Source: UBA7985 sp002690455 (GTDB lineage Bacteria > Pseudomonadota > Alphaproteobacteria > UBA7985). From it: 64,000 nt of DNA. Made by a program: the position numbers and the translations under genes. Below the pieces are notes generated by a model that worked only from the letters and a program-made list of their open reading frames with translations, was not told the DNA's origin and did no database searches. Below are positions 16,771 through 25,336 of the stretch, piece by piece; position 1 is the stretch's first letter; each line of letters opens with the position of its first letter. Where the stretch lies: contig CBFIIW010000005.1 in the NCBI GenBank assembly GCA_965662775.1, positions 1-64,000 on the forward strand, in the 5' to 3' direction.

Positions 16771-17744
16771 GATCGGGCCTCCACCGTCATTGACGCTGGC
16801 TGGACACCACGCCCGCCGGGGCTCTCTGCCCAGGCCTCGGCACAGCCACGCGCTAAAGCCCGAACCCGGCCGATATAGGCCTGACGTTCAGTAACAGAGA
16901 TCACGCCGCGGGCGTCAAGCAGGTTAAACAGGTGCGACGCCTTCATCGTCTGGTCATAGGCTGGCAGCGACAATGGCGGGTCCTGCGCCAACAGATGTCG
17001 TGACATGGCCTCCGCGTCCTTGAAGTGCTGGAATAGCGCTTCGGTATCTGCGTGCTCGAAGTTGTAAGCGGAAAATTCCTGCTCGGCCTGCAGGAATACA
17101 TCGCCATAGCACTTGCCGCCGTCTTCGGTAGGGAGCCCGTCCCAGTCGAGTTCGTAGACGTTATCCACGCCCTGCACGTACATGATCAGACGCTCCAGCC
17201 CGTAGGTCAGCTCCAGCGGGACCGGGTGACAGTCGATACCGCCAACCTGCTGGAAGTAGGTAAACTGGCTGACTTCCATGCCATCACACCAGATCTCCCA
17301 ACCAAGGCCCCAAGCACCAAGCGTCGGGCTTTCCCAGTCATCCTCAACAAAGCGCACGTCGTGCTTCTGCAGGTCGATGCCCAGAACCTGCAGCGAGCCA
17401 AGATAAAGCGCCTGCGCGTCGACTGGGCTTGGCTTCATCAGCACCTGAAATTGGTAGTAGTGCTGCAGCCGATTGGGGTTAGCGCCATAACGGCCGTCTG
17501 TAGGACGACGTGAAGGCTGCACGTAAGCAGCATTCCAGATGGTATCGCCAAGGGAGCGCAGGGTTGTCGCCGGGTGGAAGGTTCCCGCGCCGACTTCCAT
17601 GTCATAGGGCTGCAGCACCACACAACCTTGATCAGCCCAGTAGGTCTGCAGGTTCAGCACAAGGCGTTGAAAACAGGTGGCCTTGTCGGCCCGTTGTTTT
17701 TGGAAGGTCACGGCGTCTGGCTCTCGCGTGCTGGTCACAGTCAA
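16767..17744 (-). CDS. glyQ: Glycyl-tRNA synthetase alpha subunit
   Basis: The catalytic alpha subunit, about 325 aa, of class IIc glycyl-tRNA synthetase. The family core YWADQGCVVLQPYDMEVGAG, the PSRRPTDGRYGANPNR block and the SQFTYFQQVGG motif are all present and the length is typical. The first codon of the frame is TTG 17744; a GTG two codons later is an alternative. The upstream gap of 138 bases to the S49 peptidase gene contains no gene and may hold a promoter. It overlaps glyS by 4 bases. Confidence 0.96.
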   Translation of the reverse strand: MTVTSTREPDAVTFQKQRADKATCFQRLVLNLQTYWADQGCVVLQPYDMEVGAGTFHPATTLRSLGDTIWNAAYVQPSRRPTDGRYGANPNRLQHYYQFQVLMKPSPVDAQALYLGSLQVLGIDLQKHDVRFVEDDWESPTLGAWGLGWEIWCDGMEVSQFTYFQQVGGIDCHPVPLELTYGLERLIMYVQGVDNVYELDWDGLPTEDGGKCYGDVFLQAEQEFSAYNFEHADTEALFQHFKDAEAMSRHLLAQDPPLSLPAYDQTMKASHLFNLLDARGVISVTERQAYIGRVRALARGCAEAWAESPGGRGVQPASMTVEARS

Positions 17745-17882
17745 GCGGAGACTAACCCCAAGCCAGTCCGGGATACAGCCGCGATCTCAGGGACCGCCCC
17801 CGCCCCGTCTGCAACCCTTAGACGATGCCAAGACCGCTCACTTCCGATTTTTGTCGCTGTGCACGAGTACCTGAAGCAAAGG

Positions 17883-18761
17883 TTAAAGCCCGTATCGGCC
17901 CCATAATGCTCGGTGTTCTAATGCAGTAACTGCCGCACCCAGCGGGTCGTGGCCAACACGACCACTTGAACCAAGAAGGCCAAGTAGTGGCAGGCCGCGC
18001 TTCGGCTTGTTTATCAGCTTGATGCGGACTTTCTCTCCAAAGCGCGATCGCAAGGTTGAGCGCATATCGCCAAGCCCATCGACCAGCCCCACCTCCAGCG
18101 CCTTATCACCAAGGAACACGTCACCGTTCATCAGCCCGCGCGGGTCATCCACCTTGAACCGCCCCTTTCTGCGGCTCTCGACATAGCCCCGGAAAATTTC
18201 GTGCAGATCCAACTGCAGCCCCTTTATCCACGCCACATCGTTTGGTTTTTCCTTGCTGAAGGGATCGAGCCGGGACTTATTCTCGCCAGCAGTATAAAGC
18301 CGCCGATCTACGCCAATCTTTTCCATAAGCCCGGTAAAGCCAAAGCCGCCACTGATCACTCCGATTGAGCCCACGATAGACGCTGGATCGGCAAAAATCT
18401 CATCAGCAGCGCAGGCAAGCCAATATCCGCCACTTGCAGCTACATCCTCGGTAAAGGCCAGTACCGGCACCTGCTTTTCATCCGCCAACTGCCGGATCCG
18501 AGCAGCGATCAGGTTCGACTGAACGGGGCTTCCACCCGGAGAATTGATGAGCAGGGCAACCGCGGCAACGTCCTTTGGCTTGAAGGCTTTTTCAATGTCA
18601 GCGGCGAGGCTTTCGAGGTTCAGCACCGGACCACTGCCACCCAGTGGGCCATTGCTACGGGTTGGGCTAATCACGCCGTTCAGGCGTAGCACATGAACGG
18701 GACCAGAGGGCTTACTGCCGCCTCGGAACAGGCGACGTAGAACGGGAACTTTGCTGAGCAT
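17883..18761 (-). CDS. S49 family signal-peptide-peptidase-like serine protease
   Basis: A SppA/SohB-like protein of about 292 aa. The catalytic Ser is in DVAASGGYWLACAADEI and the catalytic Lys in AGENKSRLDPF, with the preceding NSPGGSPVQS substrate loop. Members cleave residual signal peptides or membrane proteins in the envelope. I see only a weak hydrophobic N-terminus, so the membrane anchor is uncertain. The frame is open upstream to 18839, but that would overlap the previous gene by 74 bases. The ATG at 18761 starts 4 bases after that gene's stop and has AGGTCG upstream. Confidence 0.85.
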   Translation of the reverse strand: MLSKVPVLRRLFRGGSKPSGPVHVLRLNGVISPTRSNGPLGGSGPVLNLESLAADIEKAFKPKDVAAVALLINSPGGSPVQSNLIAARIRQLADEKQVPVLAFTEDVAASGGYWLACAADEIFADPASIVGSIGVISGGFGFTGLMEKIGVDRRLYTAGENKSRLDPFSKEKPNDVAWIKGLQLDLHEIFRGYVESRRKGRFKVDDPRGLMNGDVFLGDKALEVGLVDGLGDMRSTLRSRFGEKVRIKLINKPKRGLPLLGLLGSSGRVGHDPLGAAVTALEHRALWGRYGL

Positions 18762-18765
18762 TGGG

Positions 18766-19542
18766 TTAGCGACCTTTGAATTCAGGCTTAGAACGATTGA
18801 TGAAGGCGTCGACGGCATGCCGATAGTCATCACTGTCATAGAGATGGTCTGTCAGGGACCTCTCCGCCAGAGACCCGGGCACGGGTTGTTCATCGAGCAG
18901 GCGCTTGTGCGCCCGGTGCGACAGTGGTGATAAGGCGACTATCTCAGCGATTCGATCGTCGAGCAGAGCATCCAGCCCGGTAATGGTATCGGTGACCGCA
19001 TTGACCAGCCCGAGTGACATCGCCTCTTGGGCGGAAATGGTACGCGCTGTGAACAACAGCTCTCGACTGGCGCCGGGGCCAATCAACGCCATGAGCCGCT
19101 TCAGCGCTGACATGTTGTAAGTGAAGCCCATCTTCGCGGGAGGAGCACAGAAATCCGCCTGCGCTGCCGCATAACGGAGATCGCAGGCCAGGGCGAGCAT
19201 GAGCCCGCCACCAAAGCAGCTCGCATGAATACGCGCCAGCGTCGGCACAGGAACGGCCGCGAGCGCGTGTAACGCGTGGTCCACGTCATTGTTGTAAGCC
19301 TGCGCGGCATCAGCACCCAAGCGGATGTCGGCGAATTCCTTGATGTCACCACCGGCGCAAAAAGCGCGATCACCCGCCCCATCGATCAGCAACGCTCGCA
19401 GCGCCCTCAACGGGCTGATTTCGCGGCTCAGCAGGTCGGCCAGCGCCCGCCAATCGTCCCGCCGTAGGGCATTCAGCCGCTCTGGCGCGCACAAAGTCAG
19501 GCGCGCTAACCGACCGTCGAAGGAAAATGAGAGATCAAACAT
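18766..19542 (-). CDS. Enoyl-CoA hydratase/isomerase family protein
   Basis: A crotonase-fold protein of 258 aa. The CoA-binding oxyanion-hole segments are visible as FCAGGDIKEF and ASCFGGGLMLALACDLRYAA. The second catalytic Glu expected in hydratases after the GGG helix is replaced by other residues near PPAKMGFTYNMSALKRL, so the exact reaction cannot be assigned. The CoA ester substrate is unknown. I place the start at ATG 19542, preceded by AAGGCGG; a TTG five codons earlier is possible. It is immediately upstream of the S49 gene, and the two are probably one operon. Confidence 0.82.
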   Translation of the reverse strand: MFDLSFSFDGRLARLTLCAPERLNALRRDDWRALADLLSREISPLRALRALLIDGAGDRAFCAGGDIKEFADIRLGADAAQAYNNDVDHALHALAAVPVPTLARIHASCFGGGLMLALACDLRYAAAQADFCAPPAKMGFTYNMSALKRLMALIGPGASRELLFTARTISAQEAMSLGLVNAVTDTITGLDALLDDRIAEIVALSPLSHRAHKRLLDEQPVPGSLAERSLTDHLYDSDDYRHAVDAFINRSKPEFKGR

Positions 19543-19593
19543 GCCGCCTTGTACCAAGGCCGTTGGCGTATCGCGAACCTAAACGAAGGCCCG

Positions 19594-19974
19594 TCAGGAC
19601 CGCGACTGCTGCCGGAAGTCAACGTGCTCGACGTTGTCGCCATTGAAACCCGATGATGAGAGCGAAAACAATTGTTCCACGCTTTCGAGCAGGGTCAGCG
19701 CCTTGTCGGACGCGAGGCTGTAGAAAATCGACTGGGCCTGTCGACGCGTATTTACAAGACCGTCTGTGCGAAGGATCGCAAGGTGCTGCGACAGTGCGGA
19801 CTGGCTGAGTTCAACCTGCTCCGCAATTTCACCGACAGCCATCTCCCGCGACCGCAGCAGCAGCAGGATACGCAGCCGACGATCGTTGGACATCGAGCGC
19901 AGCAACCGGCTTGCCGACGACAAATCAAAGTTGGCCCCAGCGCCATTTGTTGGGGTATCGTTGTGCGATTCCAT
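19594..19974 (-). CDS. ArsR-family winged-helix regulator
   Basis: A 126-aa ArsR/SmtB-type repressor. The helix-turn-helix VGEIAEQVELSQSALSQHLAILR is followed by the wing DGLVNTRRQAQSIFYSL. The protein contains no cysteine at all, so it cannot sense metals or persulfides through thiols as ArsR, SmtB or BigR/SqrR do. The signal is unknown. It is transcribed divergently from tusA with a 123-base intergenic region that holds a perfect inverted repeat, and it lies just upstream of the enoyl-CoA hydratase operon on the same strand. Either side could be its target. Confidence 0.85.
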   Translation of the reverse strand: MESHNDTPTNGAGANFDLSSASRLLRSMSNDRRLRILLLLRSREMAVGEIAEQVELSQSALSQHLAILRTDGLVNTRRQAQSIFYSLASDKALTLLESVEQLFSLSSSGFNGDNVEHVDFRQQSRS

Positions 19975-20026
19975 ATGAGAGATGTTTCTCGCCGCCTTAT
20001 AAAGTCAACGTCTGGACTGTATATTC

Positions 20027-20042
20027 TTGGTATATTTACCAA
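20027..20042. promoter_or_regulatory. Candidate ArsR operator between arsR and tusA
   Basis: TTGGTA-TATT-TACCAA is a perfect 6-base inverted repeat with a 4-base centre, in an AT-rich divergent promoter region. Winged-helix ArsR dimers bind such dyads. Binding is inference. Confidence 0.45.
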
Positions 20043-20097
20043 AATCACGACTTCTGGCATGTAATTTTGTTAAAGCTACCATCGGGAAATTACGGAT

Positions 20098-20352
20098 TTG
20101 AGCACGGCCGAAAACAGCGATTCACAAACCGTCGATCTGGACCTCTCAGGGCTGAAATGCCCGCTTCCGGTCCTCAAGGCCCGGAAGGCTTTGCGTGCCT
20201 TCGATGATGGAACCGAAGTCCGGGTTCGAGTCACTGATCCCAAGGCGCCAGCAGACTTCCGCGCACTCTGTGATACGGTGGGGCACGAACTGCTGACCGT
20301 CGTCAACGAGCCAAGCGGACACCTACTGACCATGCGTGTGCACCGGCCTTGA
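20098..20352 (+). CDS. tusA: TusA-family sulfur carrier protein
   Basis: An 84-aa sulfur-transfer protein. The conserved LKCPLPVLKARKAL motif places the persulfide-carrying Cys at residue 21. TusA proteins pass sulfur from cysteine desulfurase to acceptors for tRNA 2-thiouridine or other pathways. TTG 20098 is the only start that precedes the motif sensibly. It is followed 41 bases later by the HDAC-like gene on the same strand. Pairing with a divergent ArsR gene might indicate sulfur-related control. Confidence 0.88.
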   Translation: MSTAENSDSQTVDLDLSGLKCPLPVLKARKALRAFDDGTEVRVRVTDPKAPADFRALCDTVGHELLTVVNEPSGHLLTMRVHRP

Positions 20353-20393
20353 GACACGCGCCTGCTGGTAAGTGAGAGGGAGAGCCAAGCGGC

Positions 20394-21365
20394 ATGACCA
20401 ACATGATCCTGACCCACGATGACTGCCGTCGCCACGGCGACCGACGCTCTGGGACGGCGGCCAATGATGACCCGCCATCGGGGGGCTTTACACACCCGGA
20501 ACAACCTCCGCGACTGCGGGCCGTGCTAGACGGACTAAGCGCAACCTCGTCGCTGGCCACGATCGAACGGCGAGAGGCGCGAGAAGCCGACCCGGATCGC
20601 CTGAAGACCCTGCACGGTAGTGCCTATGTCGATGCGATGTTGGCACCGGTTCTAGAGGGCGAAATCGATTGGTTCGATGCAGACACGGCGCGCACCGCAG
20701 GCTCGCCTCGCGCGGCACTGCTTGCCGCTGGTGGCGCGATCGAGGCAACAGAATTGGCCATGAACGGCTCAGCGCAGCGATTTTTTGTGGCCACGCGGCC
20801 ACCAGGCCATCATGCCGAGGCTCACAAAGCCATGGGTTTCTGCTTCTTCGGCAACGTGGCATTGGCCGCTGAGCGCGCGTTGGAGCTAGGGGCGTCGAAG
20901 GTTGCAGTGCTCGATTTCGATGTACATCACGGCAACGGCACCCAGGCCCTGCTTTGGGACAATCCCGATTGCCTCTTTGTCACCAGTCAGCAAATGCCCC
21001 TTTGGCCCGGGACGGGCACGGTGGAAGAACGCGGTGCGCACGACAACGTGATCAACATCCCGATCGACCCAGGCACGGCAAGCGCTGCCTTCACCGAAGC
21101 GTGGAAGCCAGCGCTGGACCGCGTGGACCGGCTTCAGCCCGACCTGATTGTAATCTCAGCTGGCTTTGACGCGCACGCCGATGATCCACTCGCCCAACTG
21201 ATGGTCGACGAGGGCGGCTTTGCCGACCTCACCAAACAGATTGTAGCGCTGGCCAAGACTCACAGCAGCGGCCGGGTTGTATCTGTACTCGAAGGCGGTT
21301 ACGACCTGCCTGCACTGTCGCGTAGTGTGACCGCCCACGCCACCGCTTTGTTTGAAGGAGTCTGA
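20394..21365 (+). CDS. Histone-deacetylase-like amidohydrolase
   Basis: A 323-aa zinc-dependent deacetylase of the HDAC/acetoin-utilisation/acetylpolyamine amidohydrolase superfamily. The charge-relay pair His139-His140 is in PPGHHAEAH. Zinc ligands are in DFDVHHGNGTQ (about residues 174-182) and in SAGFDAHADDP. The substrate in bacteria may be an acetylated polyamine or protein and is not shown here. It is followed after 3 bases by xseB, which suggests co-transcription with the isoprenoid genes. Confidence 0.9.
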   Translation: MTNMILTHDDCRRHGDRRSGTAANDDPPSGGFTHPEQPPRLRAVLDGLSATSSLATIERREAREADPDRLKTLHGSAYVDAMLAPVLEGEIDWFDADTARTAGSPRAALLAAGGAIEATELAMNGSAQRFFVATRPPGHHAEAHKAMGFCFFGNVALAAERALELGASKVAVLDFDVHHGNGTQALLWDNPDCLFVTSQQMPLWPGTGTVEERGAHDNVINIPIDPGTASAAFTEAWKPALDRVDRLQPDLIVISAGFDAHADDPLAQLMVDEGGFADLTKQIVALAKTHSSGRVVSVLEGGYDLPALSRSVTAHATALFEGV

Positions 21366-21368
21366 GCC

Positions 21369-21617
21369 ATGACTGAGGCAGAACTGCCGGAGGATATCAA
21401 GGCCATGAGCTTTGAGCAGGCGCTGGAAGAACTGCGCGGGATTGTCGACGGGCTGGAACGCGGTGACGGCTCACTCGACCATAGCATCAAGGCTTACGAG
21501 CGCGGCTCACTCCTGCGCATGCACTGCGACGCCAAGCTCCGCGAAGCGCACATGAAGATCGAGCAGATCCGGGTGAAAGCCGACGGAACGCCATCCAGCG
21601 AACCCTTCGACGCCTGA
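21369..21617 (+). CDS. xseB: Exodeoxyribonuclease VII small subunit
   Basis: An 82-aa subunit of the single-strand exonuclease VII. The typical SFEQALEELRGIVDGLERGD and LDHSIKAYERGSLLRMHCD helices are present. AAGGAG lies about 9 bases before the ATG. The large subunit xseA is not in this window. The order xseB-ispA-dxs is widely conserved in Proteobacteria. Confidence 0.93.
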   Translation: MTEAELPEDIKAMSFEQALEELRGIVDGLERGDGSLDHSIKAYERGSLLRMHCDAKLREAHMKIEQIRVKADGTPSSEPFDA

Positions 21618-21623
21618 TCAGCC

Positions 21624-22511
21624 ATGGACTTTGAGACTCGGCGCCGGCTGTATCTCGACCGCATCGAGACCTGCCTGACAAATGCCCTCGCCCACTGGCG
21701 AGCCGACGCTGCGTTGCCTGAATCCCGCGTCGAAGACGCTGCAGCTTACGCCTTGCTTGGAGGTGGCAAGCGACTGCGTGCCATGCTTGCTCTCGCAGCT
21801 GGAGAGTGCTGTGGGCTGGAAGCCATACGAGCAGAACGTATCGCGGTCGCCGTCGAAACGCTGCACGCCTATAGCCTCGTGCACGACGATCTGCCCGCCA
21901 TGGATGACGCTGAAACCCGGCGCGGTCAGCCTTCGGTGCATCGCCAATTTGATGAAGCGACCGCTGTTCTCGCCGGCGATCAATTGCTGACCTATGCACT
22001 GGGTCATTTGGTGGAGGAACCTGCGGCCCTGCGTGCGCTCGCCGCGTCGGCGGCACAGATGGTGCGCGGGCAAATGCTCGACCTGATGAGTGAAAGCGAC
22101 GCCGTGAGCCTCGACCTGTCGGCATTGGAACGACTGCAGGCGCAGAAAACCGGCGCAATCATTCGCTTCGCCTGTGAAGGCCCAGGGCTGGTCGCCGGAT
22201 TGACGACAGCAACCCACGCGCTTGGCGATTACGGACGACACCTCGGGCTGGCATTCCAGATCACGGACGACCTGCTCGACGCCGTATCGGATGCCGAAAC
22301 GCTTGGCAAACCAGTCGGCGCTGACGCCATTGCCGGAAAAGCCACGTTCGTCAGTCTCCTGGGTATCGATGGGGCTCGTGCGCGTGCTGCACAGGAAATT
22401 TCCGCCGCGCGGGCTGCCCTTTCTCGGCTTGACGGTCATATGAATGACAACGGTGCGGCACTGACATTCCTGTCGTCTTTGGCCGAATTTGTGCTAACCC
22501 GCCAACATTGA
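21624..22511 (+). CDS. ispA: Polyprenyl (farnesyl) diphosphate synthase
   Basis: A short-chain trans-prenyltransferase of 295 aa condensing IPP with DMAPP or GPP. The first Asp-rich motif is DDLPAMD in VHDDLPAMDDAETRRG. The second is FQITDDLLD. The GGGKRLR substrate-binding loop is present near residue 50. Position between xseB and dxs supports farnesyl diphosphate synthase. Chain length is inferred from context and family, not from product-length residues. Confidence 0.93.
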   Translation: MDFETRRRLYLDRIETCLTNALAHWRADAALPESRVEDAAAYALLGGGKRLRAMLALAAGECCGLEAIRAERIAVAVETLHAYSLVHDDLPAMDDAETRRGQPSVHRQFDEATAVLAGDQLLTYALGHLVEEPAALRALAASAAQMVRGQMLDLMSESDAVSLDLSALERLQAQKTGAIIRFACEGPGLVAGLTTATHALGDYGRHLGLAFQITDDLLDAVSDAETLGKPVGADAIAGKATFVSLLGIDGARARAAQEISAARAALSRLDGHMNDNGAALTFLSSLAEFVLTRQH

Positions 22512-22578
22512 GTCTGATTCCGGTCCGAAGATGGTGCTCCCCCCGGGCCCGTTCCGGATTGTCCCAAAGAGTTCTAGT

Positions 22579-24537
22579 ATGTCCGTTCCTGATACCGCGC
22601 GCCCCCAGACACCGACCCTGGACCAGATCCAGAGGCCAGAGGATCTGCGTGCTCTGCCTGACGAGGCGCTGCCTTCGGTCGTCGATGAACTGCGGGCTGA
22701 ACTAATCGATGCGGTGAGCAGCACGGGCGGGCATCTTGGTGCCGGTTTGGGTGTGGTCGAGCTGACGGTGGCCTTGCACCGTATTTTCAACACGCCGCAG
22801 GACCGGCTGATCTGGGACGTGGGGCACCAGTCCTACCCACACAAAATCCTGACCGAGCGCCGCGACCGGATCCGCAGCCTGCGCCAGAAAGACGGACTGT
22901 CCGGCTTTGTCCGCCGATCGGAAAGTGAATTCGACGCCTTTGGAACCGCACACTCGTCCACGTCGATCTCCGCGGCACTCGGGATGGCCGAAGCGCTGAA
23001 TCAGCGCGGCGATGAAGGCAGCCAAGTCATCGCTGTTATTGGTGACGGCGCAATGTCAGCAGGTATGGCCTACGAGGCGATGAACAATGCCGCCGTGGGT
23101 CGGGGACGACTGACGGTGATCCTCAATGACAACGACATGAGCATTTCCCCGCCCGTAGGTGCCATGTCGTCTTACCTCTCGCGGTTATCATCGAGCCGCG
23201 CCTACCAGGGTCTGCGCGACATTGCGAAGAGCATCGCTGAATGGTTCCCGCGCCCCCTTCAGACTGCTGCCAAGCGCTGGGAAGGCTTCGCACGAACCTC
23301 CGCAACGGGCGGCACTCTGTTTGAAGAGCTGGGCTTCTACTACATCGGGCCTATCGACGGCCATAACCTCGACCACCTGCTGCCAGTACTCGATAATGTC
23401 CGTAAGGCTAACGCCCAGGGCAGTGGACCCTTCCTTGTCCACGTGGTGACGCAAAAGGGGAAGGGCTATGCACCTGCTGAAGCTGCGGCTGACAAATATC
23501 ACGGGGTCGGGCGCTTTGATGTAGTGTCGGGGAAGCAAAATAAACCCACGTCTAACGCGCCCAGCTATACCCGGGTTTTCGCTGATTCCCTTATCCGCGA
23601 GGCAGAGAAAGACCCCCGCATTACCGCCATTACCGCCGCCATGCCCTCGGGTACGGGACTGGACCGCTTTGGCGAGCACTTCCCGGAACGCACGCACGAC
23701 GTCGGGATTGCCGAACAGCACGCAGTGACCTTTGCCGCCGGACAGGCCTGCGAAGGTCTTAAGCCCTTTGTCGCGATTTACTCGACCTTTATGCAGCGCG
23801 CCTATGACCAGCTGATCCACGACGTAGCTATTCAGAATTTACCCGTGCGATTCGTACTCGACCGAGCTGGCTACGTCGGCGCAGACGGACAGACTCACCA
23901 CGGCGCTTTTGACATTGCCAGTCTGCTGACTGTGCCGGGTATCGTGGTCGCTGCGCCGGCTGATGAGGCCGAGCTGGTTCATATGACCGCGACTGCTGCG
24001 GCCTATGACGCTGGTCCTTTCGCTTACCGATTTCCGCGCGGAGACGGGGTCGGCACAGAATTACCAATCGAAGGCATACCGCTGCCAATCGGTAAGGGCC
24101 GGGTGGTCCGTGAGGGCAATACGGTTGCCCTTCTCTCCTATGGAACGCGCCTGCACGATACGCTGCGGGCGGCGGAGAAGCTTGCAGCCAAGGGCTTTAG
24201 CCCAACAGTAATCGACGCCCGCTTTGCCAAACCACTCGACAGGGATCTGATCGATCGGACCGTGGCGAGTCATGATGCACTACTGACGATCGAAGAGGGT
24301 GCTTCGGGGGGTTTTGGCGCTGCTGTTTTGACCCACCTGGCAGAGAGCGGCGCGCTGGACCGCGGTCTCAAAATCCGCACCCTGACTATGCCTGACCGTT
24401 TCATCGACCACATGAACCCGGCTGACCAGCTTGCTGAAGCGGGCCTCGACCCCGACACTATCGCATGCCGGGCGCTCCAGTTGTTGGGCATGGACGAGGC
24501 CGAAGCCGTGCTGACCATTTCGGCGCTTTCCGCCTGA
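22579..24537 (+). CDS. dxs: 1-Deoxy-D-xylulose-5-phosphate synthase
   Basis: The first and flux-controlling enzyme of the MEP isoprenoid pathway; it condenses pyruvate and glyceraldehyde 3-phosphate with thiamine diphosphate. The sequence begins with the family block AVSSTGGHLGAGLGVVELTV and includes GDGAMSAGMAYEAMNN with the ThDP-binding NDNDMSI, and the transketolase-type C-terminal domains. I place the start at ATG 22579, where AAAGAG lies 7-8 bases upstream and the N-terminus matches homologues (652 aa). An ATG at 22531 would add 16 unlikely residues. tlyA begins two bases after the stop. Confidence 0.96.
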   Translation: MSVPDTARPQTPTLDQIQRPEDLRALPDEALPSVVDELRAELIDAVSSTGGHLGAGLGVVELTVALHRIFNTPQDRLIWDVGHQSYPHKILTERRDRIRSLRQKDGLSGFVRRSESEFDAFGTAHSSTSISAALGMAEALNQRGDEGSQVIAVIGDGAMSAGMAYEAMNNAAVGRGRLTVILNDNDMSISPPVGAMSSYLSRLSSSRAYQGLRDIAKSIAEWFPRPLQTAAKRWEGFARTSATGGTLFEELGFYYIGPIDGHNLDHLLPVLDNVRKANAQGSGPFLVHVVTQKGKGYAPAEAAADKYHGVGRFDVVSGKQNKPTSNAPSYTRVFADSLIREAEKDPRITAITAAMPSGTGLDRFGEHFPERTHDVGIAEQHAVTFAAGQACEGLKPFVAIYSTFMQRAYDQLIHDVAIQNLPVRFVLDRAGYVGADGQTHHGAFDIASLLTVPGIVVAAPADEAELVHMTATAAAYDAGPFAYRFPRGDGVGTELPIEGIPLPIGKGRVVREGNTVALLSYGTRLHDTLRAAEKLAAKGFSPTVIDARFAKPLDRDLIDRTVASHDALLTIEEGASGGFGAAVLTHLAESGALDRGLKIRTLTMPDRFIDHMNPADQLAEAGLDPDTIACRALQLLGMDEAEAVLTISALSA

Positions 24538-24538
24538 T

Positions 24539-25336
24539 ATGAAGGCAGGCCGGCAGCCGCCCTCCGATCAACCCTCAGACGGTAGTCCAGTCAGGCCCCG
24601 CTCCGTCAGGTTGCGCCTTGACGCTCAACTGGTTGCCGCTGGCCGGGTTGCCAGCCGCTCTCGCGCGGCTGATCTGATCAAGCGCGGTCTGGTTCGGCTC
24701 GATGGGCGAGCACTGAAGGCCAGCGACCGGATCGACAGTCACGATTTCTCCCGTCTCACCATCGACGATTATCCCTGGGTCTCCCGCGCTGCACTGAAGT
24801 TGGTGGAAGCATTGCGACAATGCCCGGACTTCGCGCCAGAGGATCAGGTATGCCTCGATATCGGCGCGTCTACGGGCGGTTTTTCGCAGGTGCTGCTCCA
24901 CGCCGGCGCGCGCCAAGTCATTGCGCTCGACGTCGGGCACGGCCAACTTCATGCAAGCCTCCGCGGTGACCGGCGTGTGATCGACCTCGAAGGCTTCAAC
25001 GCCCGAGATCTAGACCCGGCGCTGCTATCGGCTGAGGGCGTAACGCGGCTGGTGTCCGACGTTTCATTCATTTCGGTTACTAAGGCACTTGATCCGGCTT
25101 TGACCGAACTCCCTGCTGGGGCGCAGGCACTGATCCTGATAAAGCCACAGTTCGAAGTTGGCCGTGAGGGCCTGCAGAAAGACGGTGTGGCCCGCAATCC
25201 CCACGCAGCGCTGGACCTGGTGACGGCATGGCTTCAGAATCAGCACAGCGACTGGCAGGTCCGATGGACAGGCGACAGCCCCATTATCGGTGGTGACGGC
25301 AACCGGGAATTCCTGATGCATCTGGTGCGAAAATGA
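24539..25336 (+). CDS. tlyA: TlyA-family rRNA 2'-O-methyltransferase / S4 protein
   Basis: A 265-aa protein with an N-terminal S4 RNA-binding domain (residues about 22-85, RLDAQLVAAGRVASRSRAADLI) and an FtsJ-like methyltransferase domain (DIGASTGGFSQVLL SAM site). TlyA proteins 2'-O-methylate cytidines in 16S and 23S rRNA; it is also annotated as hemolysin A for historical reasons. The first 20 residues are Pro/Ser/Arg-rich and may be disordered. The stop overlaps the next gene by 4 bases (ATGA). Confidence 0.9.
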   Translation: MKAGRQPPSDQPSDGSPVRPRSVRLRLDAQLVAAGRVASRSRAADLIKRGLVRLDGRALKASDRIDSHDFSRLTIDDYPWVSRAALKLVEALRQCPDFAPEDQVCLDIGASTGGFSQVLLHAGARQVIALDVGHGQLHASLRGDRRVIDLEGFNARDLDPALLSAEGVTRLVSDVSFISVTKALDPALTELPAGAQALILIKPQFEVGREGLQKDGVARNPHAALDLVTAWLQNQHSDWQVRWTGDSPIIGGDGNREFLMHLVRK

